A stretch of 32,880 nt of DNA from JBIOJM01 sp044450785 (GTDB taxonomy: Bacteria > Planctomycetota > Planctomycetia > Isosphaerales > Isosphaeraceae), in the NCBI GenBank assembly GCA_044450785.1, contig JBIOJM010000073.1:1-32880 (forward strand), read 5' to 3'. The notes beneath the pieces are model-generated. The model was not told the DNA's origin. It saw only the letters and a list, made by a program, of their open reading frames with translations, and searched no databases. The translations under genes were made by a program, and so were the position numbers. Numbering within the stretch: position 1 is the first letter of the stretch; every line of letters begins with the position of its first letter. Positions 23,018 to 31,746 of the stretch are shown here, piece after piece.

Positions 23018-26000
23018 TCAGGGTTGTTTCGGTGCGCTCAGGTAGGCGAGCAGGTCCGCCATTGCCGCGACGTCGACCTTGGTCTCCAGGCCCTCGGGCA
23101 TGAACGAGATGCCGGTGCTGCGTAACTCGTCGATTTCCAGGCGCAGCACCGTCTCCTCGACTCCGTCCGGCTTGCGGATCGTCAGGCTGTTCGCCGTCTC
23201 CGCTGAGATCAAGCCCGTTAACACGCGGCCGCTCGTCGTGACCAGGACATAGCTCTGGAACTGCGGCTTCACCTCGCGGTTGGGGTCGAGAATGTTGAGC
23301 AAAACCGCATCGCGGCCCTGGTCGCGAACCGCGGAGAGGTCAGCGCCGACCTGCTGGCCGACCCCTTCGAGGTTGTGGCACGACGCGCAGTGGGCCTTGA
23401 AGATCGCCTTGCCGCGTTCGCGGTCTCCATCACGCCGCAACGCCGCCTGGTAGACGGCGACCACGTCCTGGCGCCGGGCCAGTCCGCTCGTGAAAATCTT
23501 GGCGGCTCGCTCGCGCACCACGGCGACGGGATATTTCTTGAGCAGATCCAGGCGCGCGGGGTCCACGTCGGCGCGGCCGACGGTGCCCTTCTCGACCGCG
23601 TCCAGGAACGCGCCGATCCACGCGGGCCGGGTGAAGAGCGCCTCGGTCGCCGTCGCACGCAGCTTGGGGCTCATTCCCGGCCATCCCTGGAGCAGGAGGG
23701 AGGCAACGCGAGCGTCGTCGAAGCTGGCCAGCGTCTCGATGGCGGCCGTCTGCACCTCCAGCGGCTGCCGCAAGGCAACCAACTCGCCCAGCAGGGTCCG
23801 AACGTCATGGAATGGAGCGAATCTCAAGGAGCGGACCGCCTCGGCTCGTGAGGCGGCGGGTTTCGTGAGATCCGCGGCGGTCGTGCGGGCGTCGGCCAGG
23901 AGCCTGGCGAGGATCACACCCACCTTGCCACCGCCGGCTCCAGTCAACTTGGCCTGCGCCGCGGCGGGCAGCCTGCTCAGCAACGCGGAGACGATGTCAC
24001 GGCAGAGGGCCTGATCACCCGCCAGCGGACCATCCACCGCCTGGAGGACGGCGGCCAGATCGTCCCGACGGCTGGCGACGCCCGACTGGGCCGCCAGCGT
24101 GGTCAGGAAGGCACGACCGTACGGCGCGGAGCGGAAGTCGGAGTTGCCGGCCAGCCGGCGGAATAGCTCGCCGGCACTGCCCGACGCGGAGCTGAGAATG
24201 GCCACCCGCATCCAGGAGTCCGCCCCGTCACGGACCGCCAGCGCGGCGAGTGCCTTCGCCGGTTTCGTCCCGGACAGCTCACCGAGTGAAAATGCCGCCT
24301 GGTACCGGACCAGCGGTTCGGGGTCGCCAGCCATCTCGTCGAGCCGATCTTGAACCCGCGCGTCGACCTTGCAAAAGCGTTCCGCCAGTCGGAGGCCGTG
24401 TTCGCGGACACGCGGCTCCCAGTCGGCAAGCGCGGCGAGCACGAGGTCCGGACCCAGCGCCCCAAGGCCTGCCAGCGCGGACAGGGCGTGTGTTCGCCCC
24501 AGCGGCGTCTTCGAGCGGGCGGCCAGGTCCCGCAGGAGTGGGATGGCGGAACGGTCTTGCCGCTGGTACAGCAACCGCGACGCCGTGTCGCGGTGCCAGC
24601 CGCTCTGGTGCTCCAGCAAGGCAACCAGCTCGGCCGTCGTCGCCTTGCTCACCCTGCGCAATCTCGGCTTGTGGCCCGCCGGCACCACGCGCCAGATGCG
24701 TCCCCGATCGACCCCGCTATCGGCATCCATGTGCTTGAGAATCTGCGGAGGCAGAAACGCGGCCCCCTCGATCAGCTCGCGGTACATGTCGATGATCCAG
24801 AGGCAGCCGTCCGGGCCGTTGGCCATCTGCACCGGGCGGAAGAACGGGTCGCGCGAGGCGAGAAATTCGCGGCCCTCCTCGGCGCTCCGGGCCGCCACTC
24901 GCACTCCGTCCGGCACGGCAACGGCACGATGGACGACGTTGTTGGCCACGTCGCCAACGAACAGGTTGCCTCGGAACTCGGGCGGGAACGCATCGCCACG
25001 ATAAACGGTCACGCCGGTGCCGCCCGTGAAGAACCCCGAGGGGGTACCCCCCTCGTCGGAGCCCGGTACGAGCCCCTGGCTGCGCAGCCGCGTCCGCAGT
25101 GCCCGCCACGGCTCGACCGGGCTGACACGGTACAGCTTCGTATACTTGCCGGCCGGGGCGATGTTGACCACCGCGGGTGGCGCCTGCAGGAACGGATTGC
25201 GGACGAGGTAGCGGCTGTCGTACATCACAAGCTGGAACGGGTCGCTGTTGCCGCAGACATAGGTCCGGCCCCAGTCGTCCCGGCCCATCCCGTGCTGCCC
25301 GCCACCGCCGGACAGCTCGAAAGTCTCGCCGCGCGGGTCGAAGACGAGGCCGTGGCCGCGGACCGAAACCGTCTTCGCCTCCGGCCGGTCGGCCCGGCGG
25401 ACGTCGCCGCCGTCGAGGCTGGTCGAGACGTGAAAGCGGTTGTCCAAGCCCCAGCGGAACGAGTTCAGCATCCCCTCGCCGCCGCGATCCTTGCCGAACC
25501 CGGTGAAGACGACCCGGCGCACGTCGGCCTTGCCGTCGCCATCGGTGTCCTTCAGATACAGCAGATCGGGAGCGGAGCCAACGTAGACGCCGTTGTCCCA
25601 GCACGCCACGGCGGTCGCCATTGGCACCTCCGCGGCGAAGAGAATGCTCTTGTCGAAAACGCCATCGCCGTCGGTGTCCTCGAGGAGGCGGACGCAGCCC
25701 TTGCCGTGGGGCTTCGTGCCGGCGTATTCGTTGTACTCGGGAAACTCGGCGACGTAGAGCCGCCCGTCCTCGTCGAAGTCCATGGCCACCGGGCTGCGCA
25801 GCAGCGGCTCGGCGGCGGCCAGCTCGACGCGGAACCCAGGCCGGACGACGAACGCCTTCTGTGCCTCGGCCGGAGCCTTCAGTGGAAACCGAGGCAGTAG
25901 GGCGGCGTAGTCCTTGTCGGCGGAATCCTGCTTCGAGGGGGGTTCGCCCCCACGACCGACGGCGGCCAGGGCGAACACAGCCCCCACGACCGCGGCGACA

Positions 26001-26026
26001 ACCGGCAGTGTGCGATCCATGGTCAT
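23018..26026 (-). CDS. PVC-type heme-binding protein: L-sorbosone-dehydrogenase-like propeller, HEAT repeats, cytochrome c
   Basis: 1002 residues with a signal peptide (about 1-26). Residues about 55-460 form the PVC-type membrane-bound dehydrogenase (beta-propeller) domain, with FRVELAAAEPLLRSPVAMDF, DTDGDGVFD, GGGGQHGMGRDDWGR and FVGDVANNVVHR. Residues about 480-850 are HEAT-like helical repeats. The C-terminus is a cytochrome c domain with heme site C880-ASC-H884 and likely distal ligand Met976 in ISFMPEG. The family is typical of planctomycetes and related phyla and is thought to oxidise sugars or polyols in the periplasm; the substrate is unknown. The gene stands alone, 76 bases upstream of the 1182-residue protein. 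A second start three codons in (26020) is possible. Confidence 0.93.
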   Translation of the reverse strand: MTMDRTLPVVAAVVGAVFALAAVGRGGEPPSKQDSADKDYAALLPRFPLKAPAEAQKAFVVRPGFRVELAAAEPLLRSPVAMDFDEDGRLYVAEFPEYNEYAGTKPHGKGCVRLLEDTDGDGVFDKSILFAAEVPMATAVACWDNGVYVGSAPDLLYLKDTDGDGKADVRRVVFTGFGKDRGGEGMLNSFRWGLDNRFHVSTSLDGGDVRRADRPEAKTVSVRGHGLVFDPRGETFELSGGGGQHGMGRDDWGRTYVCGNSDPFQLVMYDSRYLVRNPFLQAPPAVVNIAPAGKYTKLYRVSPVEPWRALRTRLRSQGLVPGSDEGGTPSGFFTGGTGVTVYRGDAFPPEFRGNLFVGDVANNVVHRAVAVPDGVRVAARSAEEGREFLASRDPFFRPVQMANGPDGCLWIIDMYRELIEGAAFLPPQILKHMDADSGVDRGRIWRVVPAGHKPRLRRVSKATTAELVALLEHQSGWHRDTASRLLYQRQDRSAIPLLRDLAARSKTPLGRTHALSALAGLGALGPDLVLAALADWEPRVREHGLRLAERFCKVDARVQDRLDEMAGDPEPLVRYQAAFSLGELSGTKPAKALAALAVRDGADSWMRVAILSSASGSAGELFRRLAGNSDFRSAPYGRAFLTTLAAQSGVASRRDDLAAVLQAVDGPLAGDQALCRDIVSALLSRLPAAAQAKLTGAGGGKVGVILARLLADARTTAADLTKPAASRAEAVRSLRFAPFHDVRTLLGELVALRQPLEVQTAAIETLASFDDARVASLLLQGWPGMSPKLRATATEALFTRPAWIGAFLDAVEKGTVGRADVDPARLDLLKKYPVAVVRERAAKIFTSGLARRQDVVAVYQAALRRDGDRERGKAIFKAHCASCHNLEGVGQQVGADLSAVRDQGRDAVLLNILDPNREVKPQFQSYVLVTTSGRVLTGLISAETANSLTIRKPDGVEETVLRLEIDELRSTGISFMPEGLETKVDVAAMADLLAYLSAPKQP

Positions 26027-26098
26027 GCGAAACCTATCTGAGGCTCTTGTCGGTGGAACGTCCGGAGTCTCAGGGTGGTTATACCAGACCTTCGATTC

Positions 26099-26108
26099 TT
26101 GCTACAAT
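26099..26108 (+). promoter_or_regulatory. Candidate extended -10 for the Uma2-like gene
   Basis: TTGCTACAAT, with TG-C-TACAAT at 26101-26108 and TTATAC at 26079-26084 as a weak -35. The leader would be about 90 bases. An identical 11-base string (TTGCTACAATC) occurs upstream of the gene at 10224. Confidence 0.35.
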
Positions 26109-26202
26109 CGGCGCTGACATCGACAGGTAGACCGGCTCGAACCGTCCAGGCCGCATAGGCACAGTTCAGATCCAGAGCGAACCGGTGGAGAGGAGGACGC
26201 TA

Positions 26203-26550
26203 ATGGCCACGGCCCCGCAACGACCGACGACCCAGTTCGATCCGACCCAGGATTACCTCAAGCCACCACTCCAGGGGTTCCGGCTGGTCGCGGGCGAGTA
26301 TCGACCGATCGAGCCAGTGGCCGGTCGACTGCCCAGTCAAATCCTGGGCCTGCACCTGGAGCGGGATGGGACGGAGCTTCGCTTGTACGATCCCTCAACG
26401 GGCTCACGATTGCTGAAGCGGAACGAGCAGCGCGACGACGCCAAACAACGTGCGGAGACCGCGGAAGCCGCCCGACAACAGCTCGCCGCCGAGAACGAGC
26501 GCCTCTGCCACGAGATCCAAGCCTTGCACCGCCGGATGAATCAGGAATAA
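26203..26550 (+). CDS. Stand-alone Uma2-family C-terminal module
   Basis: 115 residues from the ATG at 26203, which has a perfect AGGAGG 6 bases upstream; a GTG at 26185 is less likely. The sequence FDPTQDYLKPPLQGFRLV, EYRPIEPVAGRLPSQILGLHLERDG, ELRLYDPSTGSRLL and a terminal coiled coil rich in Glu, Ala, Arg and Gln match, by recall, the tail that follows the nuclease domain in many planctomycete and cyanobacterial Uma2 (DUF820) proteins. The PD-(D/E)XK nuclease part itself is absent, so no cleavage is expected. It may be a deletion derivative that kept the Uma2 start (MATA...) or a free partner of a full Uma2 protein. It converges with the hydrolase gene, 19 bases apart. Confidence 0.7.
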   Translation: MATAPQRPTTQFDPTQDYLKPPLQGFRLVAGEYRPIEPVAGRLPSQILGLHLERDGTELRLYDPSTGSRLLKRNEQRDDAKQRAETAEAARQQLAAENERLCHEIQALHRRMNQE

Positions 26551-26569
26551 GTGGTCAGTGCGAAAGATG

Positions 26570-28624
26570 TCAGTCCCCGAGCCAATCCGTCAGCAATTTT
26601 GAGTCCTGCGTGAACCTTCGCTCCACGACCGAAACAGACCCGATGCTCGCCCAATTCCCGCCCACGCCGGCCGCCACCAGCACCTTCCGCGGCGCAACCT
26701 GGGCCAGCACATCCGCGACGTCGCCAAACCGCTGCAACAGGCCTGGCAGAATGCTGGCGGCGTTGATCGGATGTCCCTCGCCTCTGAACAAGGAGCGGAA
26801 GCTCGGCAACAAGTCCTCGACGGCGACGCGATCGATCGCCGGCTCCACGGCCGCAGCCAGACAGGCTGTCAGGGCGGAATCGCGGCGCCCGCAAAGCACA
26901 ACCCGTTTCGGTTTCGTTCGGACCACGAGCTTTTGCACCGCCGCCAGAACGTCGGTGACGCGCATGCCCAGGAGGGACTTGCCCACCAGGAACGCGTTGT
27001 AAGCGATGTTCTCTTCGACACCGCCCAAGGCATCGCTGTAATCGCTGCCCTTGACCGCAAGTTTCGGCCGGAGCTGACCCACTCCGCGCGGGTCGAGGAC
27101 CACGACGGAATGGCCATCCCGCTTGAGCGCTTCGAGGAAATCTCCTTCCTCACGCCAGTCGCGCGTTTCGTTGCCGTTCACGCAGACAATCATCGTTCGC
27201 GTCCGGTTCGTCCCGGCGGCAATGTCGGTGATGCAACCGTCCGCCAGCTCGGGATCGTGACGGAGCAATTCCCTCAGAGGGATCTTTTCCGGCTTCTTCT
27301 TCCGGTCAAATTCCTCCAGGGCCAGTGGAAGCAGCGGCCGCGATCGAAATGTCCGGTTGACCTGGCCATCGCCGCACACGCACAACTCTTGCGCCGGCCG
27401 GGGAGCGACCGGGAATTCCGCGATCGGCGTCGCGTCGGGCCGGCCGCCCAACCACCGCTCGAACCAGTCGTAGACGGCCTGACGAATGAGCGGGGACAGG
27501 CCGTGTCGCGCCGGCGCCTCGATGCATTCGATGCGTTCGCTCGCGCCGGCGATTCCATAGAGCCGCTTTGCTTCCGCAAATGACTCCCGGGTCCCTTCAA
27601 TCGGGAAGAAATCGGAGCGGGCCGCACCCAGGAGCGTCGGCCGAGGCGCCCGCAGAGCGAGTAGCCCGGCGTGGTCGATCTGCTGGCTGACGAATCCGAA
27701 GATGTCCTGCTCCGGATCGGCGGACGGGTCTTCTTGAATGCGGTTGCCCATCCGACGCCGAAGCGTCGTGATGTAGCAGCAAATGGCGGCGACGGATACG
27801 CGTGGGTCCAGCGCTCCGATGTACGCGGTGAGTGTGCCGCCTCCCGAGTTGCCGACGCAGCCGATCCTCGACGAATCCACCTCCGGGAGTGAGGTCAAGT
27901 AGTCGATCCCGCGCATGCCGTCCCAGATCCGATAGCGAGCCAGGCTGGTGCCCAGGAGGTAGAGCGGGTTGCCCAGGACCGCGTGCTCGCCGCAGCTCAG
28001 GTTGAAGCGCGACCGGCCGCTCTTCGCGTCCCAGAACTGACTCCGCTCGCCCTGGCCGACGGGGTCGTAGGTCAAGACGGCATAGCCGCGCCTGGCCAGG
28101 TTGATGTGCAGGATCTGGTACGCGTCGGCAGCCTTGCCGGTGGTTGAATGGCCGCAGGGACTGAGGACGCCCGGCAGGGGCGCGGTGACTTTGCTGGGCT
28201 TGTACAGCAAGGCCGGCACGAAGTAGCCCGGAAAACTCTCGAACACGAGCTTCTCGACGACGTGTTCACCGGCTTCGAGCTTCCCTGTCTTCCGGACAGG
28301 TGGAGCGCCCTCGCTCACAGGAAGCCCGTCGAGCAGACGGAGGAACGTTTGTCGTAGAGTCGTCTGGAGCACGTCCAGATCGGCCTTCGACGTGACGGCC
28401 GAAAACCGAGCGCGGCGCTGCTGCTCCTGGCGGGCGGCCAGCTCCAGGAGCTGCTGATGGACGTCAACGGAAGCCGTGGGGGCCGCGGTCGCCGTGGCGC
28501 ACAACAGGCCGGCCGGTGCCGCGATACCAAGCCGGAGAATATCTCGCCGAGAGAGGGAGGACACGACCGGTTGCTCCTTGACGAATGAAAGGCCAGGATC
28601 GAGGATCACGTCTTGGTGGGTCAT
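26570..28624 (-). CDS. Tat-exported two-domain alpha/beta hydrolase (acetyl-xylan-esterase-like)
   Basis: 684 residues from the ATG at 28624; starts at 28651 or further upstream are open but overlap the divergent gene. A twin-arginine signal, S-R26-R27-DILRLGIAAPAGLL, predicts Tat export. The first alpha/beta-hydrolase unit has G258-N-S260-G-G, a likely acid Asp338 (AARSDFF) and His374 (APARHGLSP). The second unit (about 470-684) keeps the strands (IVCVNGNE, VVVLDPRGVGQ, RVVLCGRRDS) but has Arg581 at the nucleophile position, so it is probably inactive. This is the mirror image of the hydrolase at 1309-3699. The substrate is likely an acylated sugar or polysaccharide, but unproven. No ribosome-binding site is obvious for any start. 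Confidence 0.82.
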   Translation of the reverse strand: MTHQDVILDPGLSFVKEQPVVSSLSRRDILRLGIAAPAGLLCATATAAPTASVDVHQQLLELAARQEQQRRARFSAVTSKADLDVLQTTLRQTFLRLLDGLPVSEGAPPVRKTGKLEAGEHVVEKLVFESFPGYFVPALLYKPSKVTAPLPGVLSPCGHSTTGKAADAYQILHINLARRGYAVLTYDPVGQGERSQFWDAKSGRSRFNLSCGEHAVLGNPLYLLGTSLARYRIWDGMRGIDYLTSLPEVDSSRIGCVGNSGGGTLTAYIGALDPRVSVAAICCYITTLRRRMGNRIQEDPSADPEQDIFGFVSQQIDHAGLLALRAPRPTLLGAARSDFFPIEGTRESFAEAKRLYGIAGASERIECIEAPARHGLSPLIRQAVYDWFERWLGGRPDATPIAEFPVAPRPAQELCVCGDGQVNRTFRSRPLLPLALEEFDRKKKPEKIPLRELLRHDPELADGCITDIAAGTNRTRTMIVCVNGNETRDWREEGDFLEALKRDGHSVVVLDPRGVGQLRPKLAVKGSDYSDALGGVEENIAYNAFLVGKSLLGMRVTDVLAAVQKLVVRTKPKRVVLCGRRDSALTACLAAAVEPAIDRVAVEDLLPSFRSLFRGEGHPINAASILPGLLQRFGDVADVLAQVAPRKVLVAAGVGGNWASIGSVSVVERRFTQDSKLLTDWLGD

Positions 28625-28649
28625 GATAAGCGTTTGGGGGGAAAGTGTC

Positions 28650-29711
28650 ATGCCGCGACTTTGGAAGATCATCCTGTTCGGGCTAGGTGCCGTGCCCGCC
28701 ATGATTGGCGGACACGGCGATCCGCGTTGCCATGGAGGCGAGCAGGGGACCAGCGCGCGGCGCCGACCGTCCAGTGGCCGCGAGCGTCCTCCGGTGCCCG
28801 AAATCACACGACCAGTGATGTTCAATACGCCGGAAGCCGACCGCATTCTGAGCGCACTCCAGGTGTTCCCCCCGGACAATCCCTGGAATGAGGACATTTC
28901 GAAGCGGCCGGTGCATCCCAACTCGCGAAACTTGATCGCCTCGGTCGGCACCGAGAAGGGCCTGGCGTACAACTTGGACATGGCATTCATCTTGGTGCCG
29001 CCGGATCAGAAGCGAGTGCCCGTCCGGTTGACCGAGTATGGCGGGGAGTCCGATCCCGGCCCCTATCCCGTCCCCGACAACGCGCCGATCGAGGACTGGC
29101 CGCTAAACGGCCAGTCTTTGGAAACCCATCAGCGCGAAGGAAAAGGCGACCGACACATGCTGGTGGTTGATCCAGTGAATCGGAAACTCTTCGAATTCTA
29201 CTCGGCTCGCAAGACCGGCGCCGGCTGGACTGCGCTGCAAGCGTCGATCTTCGACGTCAAGTCAAACACGCTGCGGCCGGACGGCTGGACCTCGAGCGAC
29301 GCCGCCGGTCTGCCGATCTTTCCCTCGGTGATCCGCTTCGACGAGGTACAGCGAGGGATGGTCGAGCACGCCATGCGATTCACGATCCGCAACTCGCGCA
29401 GGGCCTACGTTTATCCCGCCACTCACTTTGCAAGCTCGAAGACGAACGTGAACCTGCCGCGGATGGGCGAGCGGTTTCGACTGCGTCCGGACTTCGACGT
29501 CTCGGGCTTCTCCCCACACACCCAGGCGGTGCTGAAGGGCCTCAAGAAGTACGGGATGTTCGTTGCTGACAACGGCGGTGACTGGCGCATCTCCGTGGCT
29601 CCTGACAGCCGGATCAGCGGCCTTGACGAGCTGCGCCAGGTCAAGGGCAAGGACTTCGAGGTGATCCAGCCATCGGGTCCGAATCCAGGACCACCTGGCA
29701 AGAGAGAGTGA
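28650..29711 (+). CDS. Secreted protein of unknown function
   Basis: 353 residues from the ATG at 28650, preceded by GGGGGGAAAG; an upstream in-frame start at 28476 lies within the divergent hydrolase and is unlikely. A signal peptide (about 1-22, IILFGLGAVPAMIGG) is followed by a low-complexity linker. The main domain has recurring landmarks FPPDNPWNEDIS, ESDPGPYPVPDNAPIE, GDRHMLVVDP, LRPDGWTSSDAAGLPIFP, RRAYVYPATHFAS and KKYGMFVADNG. I recognise this as a family found in several bacterial phyla without a named function. The two divergent starts are only 25 bases apart, so each promoter must lie inside the other gene's 5' end. Confidence 0.8.
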   Translation: MPRLWKIILFGLGAVPAMIGGHGDPRCHGGEQGTSARRRPSSGRERPPVPEITRPVMFNTPEADRILSALQVFPPDNPWNEDISKRPVHPNSRNLIASVGTEKGLAYNLDMAFILVPPDQKRVPVRLTEYGGESDPGPYPVPDNAPIEDWPLNGQSLETHQREGKGDRHMLVVDPVNRKLFEFYSARKTGAGWTALQASIFDVKSNTLRPDGWTSSDAAGLPIFPSVIRFDEVQRGMVEHAMRFTIRNSRRAYVYPATHFASSKTNVNLPRMGERFRLRPDFDVSGFSPHTQAVLKGLKKYGMFVADNGGDWRISVAPDSRISGLDELRQVKGKDFEVIQPSGPNPGPPGKRE

Positions 29712-29778
29712 ACCGCGCGGTCAAGAAACCACGACAAGGTGAGTATGGGTCCGGGGCGAATGAGAAGTCAATAAAAAA

Positions 29779-29826
29779 GGGGGTATGACAAAGCGGAGCC
29801 GAAGCCCCTCCTTACCCTTAACCCCC
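29779..29826 (+). terminator. Weak candidate terminator after the secreted protein gene
   Basis: GGGGGT (29779-29784) can pair with ACCCCC (29821-29826) over a long loop, beginning 67 bases after the stop codon at 29711. There is no T-run after the stem, so the evidence is weak. The rest of 29712-29856 shows no gene. Confidence 0.2.
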
Positions 29827-29856
29827 GTAAATAGCTTCGTTTATTATCGCCTGGAA

Positions 29857-29872
29857 CACTAGAATCTTAGCA
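29857..29872 (+). promoter_or_regulatory. Promoter box upstream of the HEPN cassette, similar to the BlaI operator
   Basis: CACTAGAATCTTAGCA contains a good -10, TAGAAT (29860-29865, 5 of 6). It matches the 16-bp blaI operator box TGCTAGGATTTTAGCA at 12 of 16 positions, with the -10 hexamer in the same register and TTAGCA downstream intact. The -35 region is poor. The distance to the ATG at 29915 is 42 bases. Confidence 0.45.
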
Positions 29873-29914
29873 GAGTGAAACGAAAAGTCAAGCAGGGACG
29901 CAGGATCCGCAACC

Positions 29915-30142
29915 ATGAAGCTCGTCCCAGCCCAGGATCTCGATTCAGCACACCTATCTCGTCAAGAACGCGCGTTCGTTGACTCACTCTACCAGATGGT
30001 CCACCTGGAATCGCTAGACTCATACAGGGCCAGGTGCCTCAACCTCCGCACGGCGGTGAAGGAACTGCGCACCGAACTACTTACAGGAAGACTGGATGAC
30101 GACGAACTCAAAATGCTCTGCAAAGAATGCGTTGAGTTTTGA
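29915..30142 (+). CDS. Short ORF in frame with the HEPN gene (possible severed N-terminus)
   Basis: 75 residues, mostly helical and charged (LSRQERAFVDSLYQMVHLES, VKELRTELLTGRLDDDELKM). It ends with a TGA at 30140-30142. The same reading frame then continues without another stop through the HEPN gene (30143-31720). The following GTG and ATG starts have no ribosome-binding site. So this is either a separate small protein, perhaps an antitoxin-like partner translated with the next gene, or the first 75 residues of a 601-residue HEPN protein interrupted by one nonsense codon. The ATG at 29915 has only a weak GGGACGCAGG upstream. By eye the DNA from here to 31.7 kb is less GC-rich than the flanks. 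Confidence 0.5.
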   Translation: MKLVPAQDLDSAHLSRQERAFVDSLYQMVHLESLDSYRARCLNLRTAVKELRTELLTGRLDDDELKMLCKECVEF

Positions 30143-30166
30143 GAAGCCGACCCGCTCGGCCAGACG

Positions 30167-31720
30167 GTGTACAAATACTTTTCCGCGCTGATGTTGCCCC
30201 TCCTCAGGAGTCCTCCGTTAAGACCCAAGAAAACAGACAAGCCAGAGGACACCCAGAAACTTCGTGACCATAACGATTTTATCCATTGTCTCGCGGATTT
30301 CTCGGTCGAGCTCGATAAAACCTACTTCGCCAAACTATGCGAAGAGCTCCAGCAGGCAATTCACTCCCAGCAGGAAGCAAGAGTCGTCGTTCTCACGGGG
30401 GCGATGTTGAGCGATCTCATCTACCAGGGATACTCGCATTCTTCCTTGTATGGTTGGCATAAAAAATTCTTAACTATCCCGAGCGATTACTCATTCAGTC
30501 AGAACCTGCAGTTCATGCTCCGCATTCTCCGTGGACAGCGTCCGCAGTTTCGAGTCACGCTCCAGCTCTCGGGTACGGACAAACTGTCTGACATAGGGAC
30601 GCAAGGCAGGTTCACATTCAGCCAAAGACCAACGGCTCCCGCTGACGCCGACGAAAGGACGAGGCGATTCTTCCGACCTTATCACTTGCGGACGTTCGCA
30701 ACGTGTGAAATCCAGTCGACGGATCACGAGGCAGCGGCATTCCAGGCCAGATGGGAGGTAGAGTCGCTTCTCGACGTCATGCGCTTAGAATTCCAAAGGA
30801 ACCCCGTGACGATCGAGTCGGAGGTCCACGCTTGCCGAATCGATGATAACCGGGCTTACCTGGTCCGAGTGAAGTCGGTCCTACCCAACCCCGTTGTCGA
30901 GATGACCCACGAGGATTTCGCCCAGTTTGCGGAGCGCGTAGAGGGGGTTCTGTGTAACCATGATATCGAGGGAGACACGAAGGAGCAGTTGCGGGCTTCG
31001 ATCCGTCAATACCGGATCGGGCGAGATAGCCTTCGGCCTCAAGACAAGTGCCTGCACTGGTGGATGGGATTGGAGGCCTTGGCGTACTCCGGGAACGGGA
31101 ATGTCGGCGATATTGTTGTTCACAACGTTGCAAGAGTGCTGGTTTGCGGATATCTGCACCGCCTACTTCAGGACATGGTATCAACGCTAAAACACTGTAG
31201 AATCAACTGGAGCGAAGATCTGGAGAAGTCATCGGGTTGTGAAACACTGGACAGCTTGTCCGAAGCTCACTTGCTCAGAGTTCTGGAGGATGGACAGATC
31301 CGACCGATTCTATGGCGCGAGTGTGTCGCCCATCCGATCATCGAATACCACTGGGAAAGGCTGGGAACAGCCCTCGAAAGCCCGACGACGACTGGCGACT
31401 TGCTTCGGAGGCATCTGGACCACGTGGAATGGCAGGTCTGCAGATTGTACCGGATCCGGTGTTGCATCGTTCACGGTTCCGAAGTCAAACATACCCTCTA
31501 CCCGTTCGCCGCCAACCTGGAATACTACCTGAAGCAACTAATCCTGTTCGTGATAAACATTCTGTCCTCCCACCAGCATATCAGATCTCGGAAAGAGTTG
31601 TTTCTCAGGGCTTCCCTGTCGTTTGACCGCAAGATCGCTTTTCTGAATAACACCAGCGATCCGGATGCTGTCACGAGGGCGGTTTTCGAGGATATCGTTT
31701 TGCACGACTCCTTGGCGTAA
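30167..31720 (+). CDS. HEPN-domain protein (ApeA-HEPN-like), candidate RNase effector
   Basis: 517 residues from a GTG at 30167, or 509 from the ATG at 30191; neither has a ribosome-binding site. The C-terminal half has the helical pattern of Apea-like HEPN proteins: QDKCLHWWMGLEALAY (292-307), and the catalytic-type motif R431-CCIV-H436-GSE (R-x4-H), preceded by Arg429 and followed by NLEYYLKQLILFVINIL. HEPN R-x4-6-H proteins are usually metal-independent RNases in toxin-antitoxin, abortive-infection and anti-phage systems; that function is inferred. The N-terminal half (about 50-290) is unassigned. The frame runs back through one TGA into the 75-residue ORF. A zinc-ribbon gene follows after 26 bases. 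Codon use and GC suggest transfer. Confidence 0.75.
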   Translation: MYKYFSALMLPLLRSPPLRPKKTDKPEDTQKLRDHNDFIHCLADFSVELDKTYFAKLCEELQQAIHSQQEARVVVLTGAMLSDLIYQGYSHSSLYGWHKKFLTIPSDYSFSQNLQFMLRILRGQRPQFRVTLQLSGTDKLSDIGTQGRFTFSQRPTAPADADERTRRFFRPYHLRTFATCEIQSTDHEAAAFQARWEVESLLDVMRLEFQRNPVTIESEVHACRIDDNRAYLVRVKSVLPNPVVEMTHEDFAQFAERVEGVLCNHDIEGDTKEQLRASIRQYRIGRDSLRPQDKCLHWWMGLEALAYSGNGNVGDIVVHNVARVLVCGYLHRLLQDMVSTLKHCRINWSEDLEKSSGCETLDSLSEAHLLRVLEDGQIRPILWRECVAHPIIEYHWERLGTALESPTTTGDLLRRHLDHVEWQVCRLYRIRCCIVHGSEVKHTLYPFAANLEYYLKQLILFVINILSSHQHIRSRKELFLRASLSFDRKIAFLNNTSDPDAVTRAVFEDIVLHDSLA

Positions 31721-31746
31721 GAGATATGGATTTTGGAGCTTCGACC

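Noticed and set aside
24350..25900. Plus-strand open frame of 516 codons
   Set aside because: Antisense to the PVC-type heme protein; no domain recognised.
30140..30142. Selenocysteine codon
   Set aside because: The residue falls in a charged helical region with no redox motif, and no selenocysteine insertion hairpin is apparent just downstream; nonsense mutation or readthrough is simpler.
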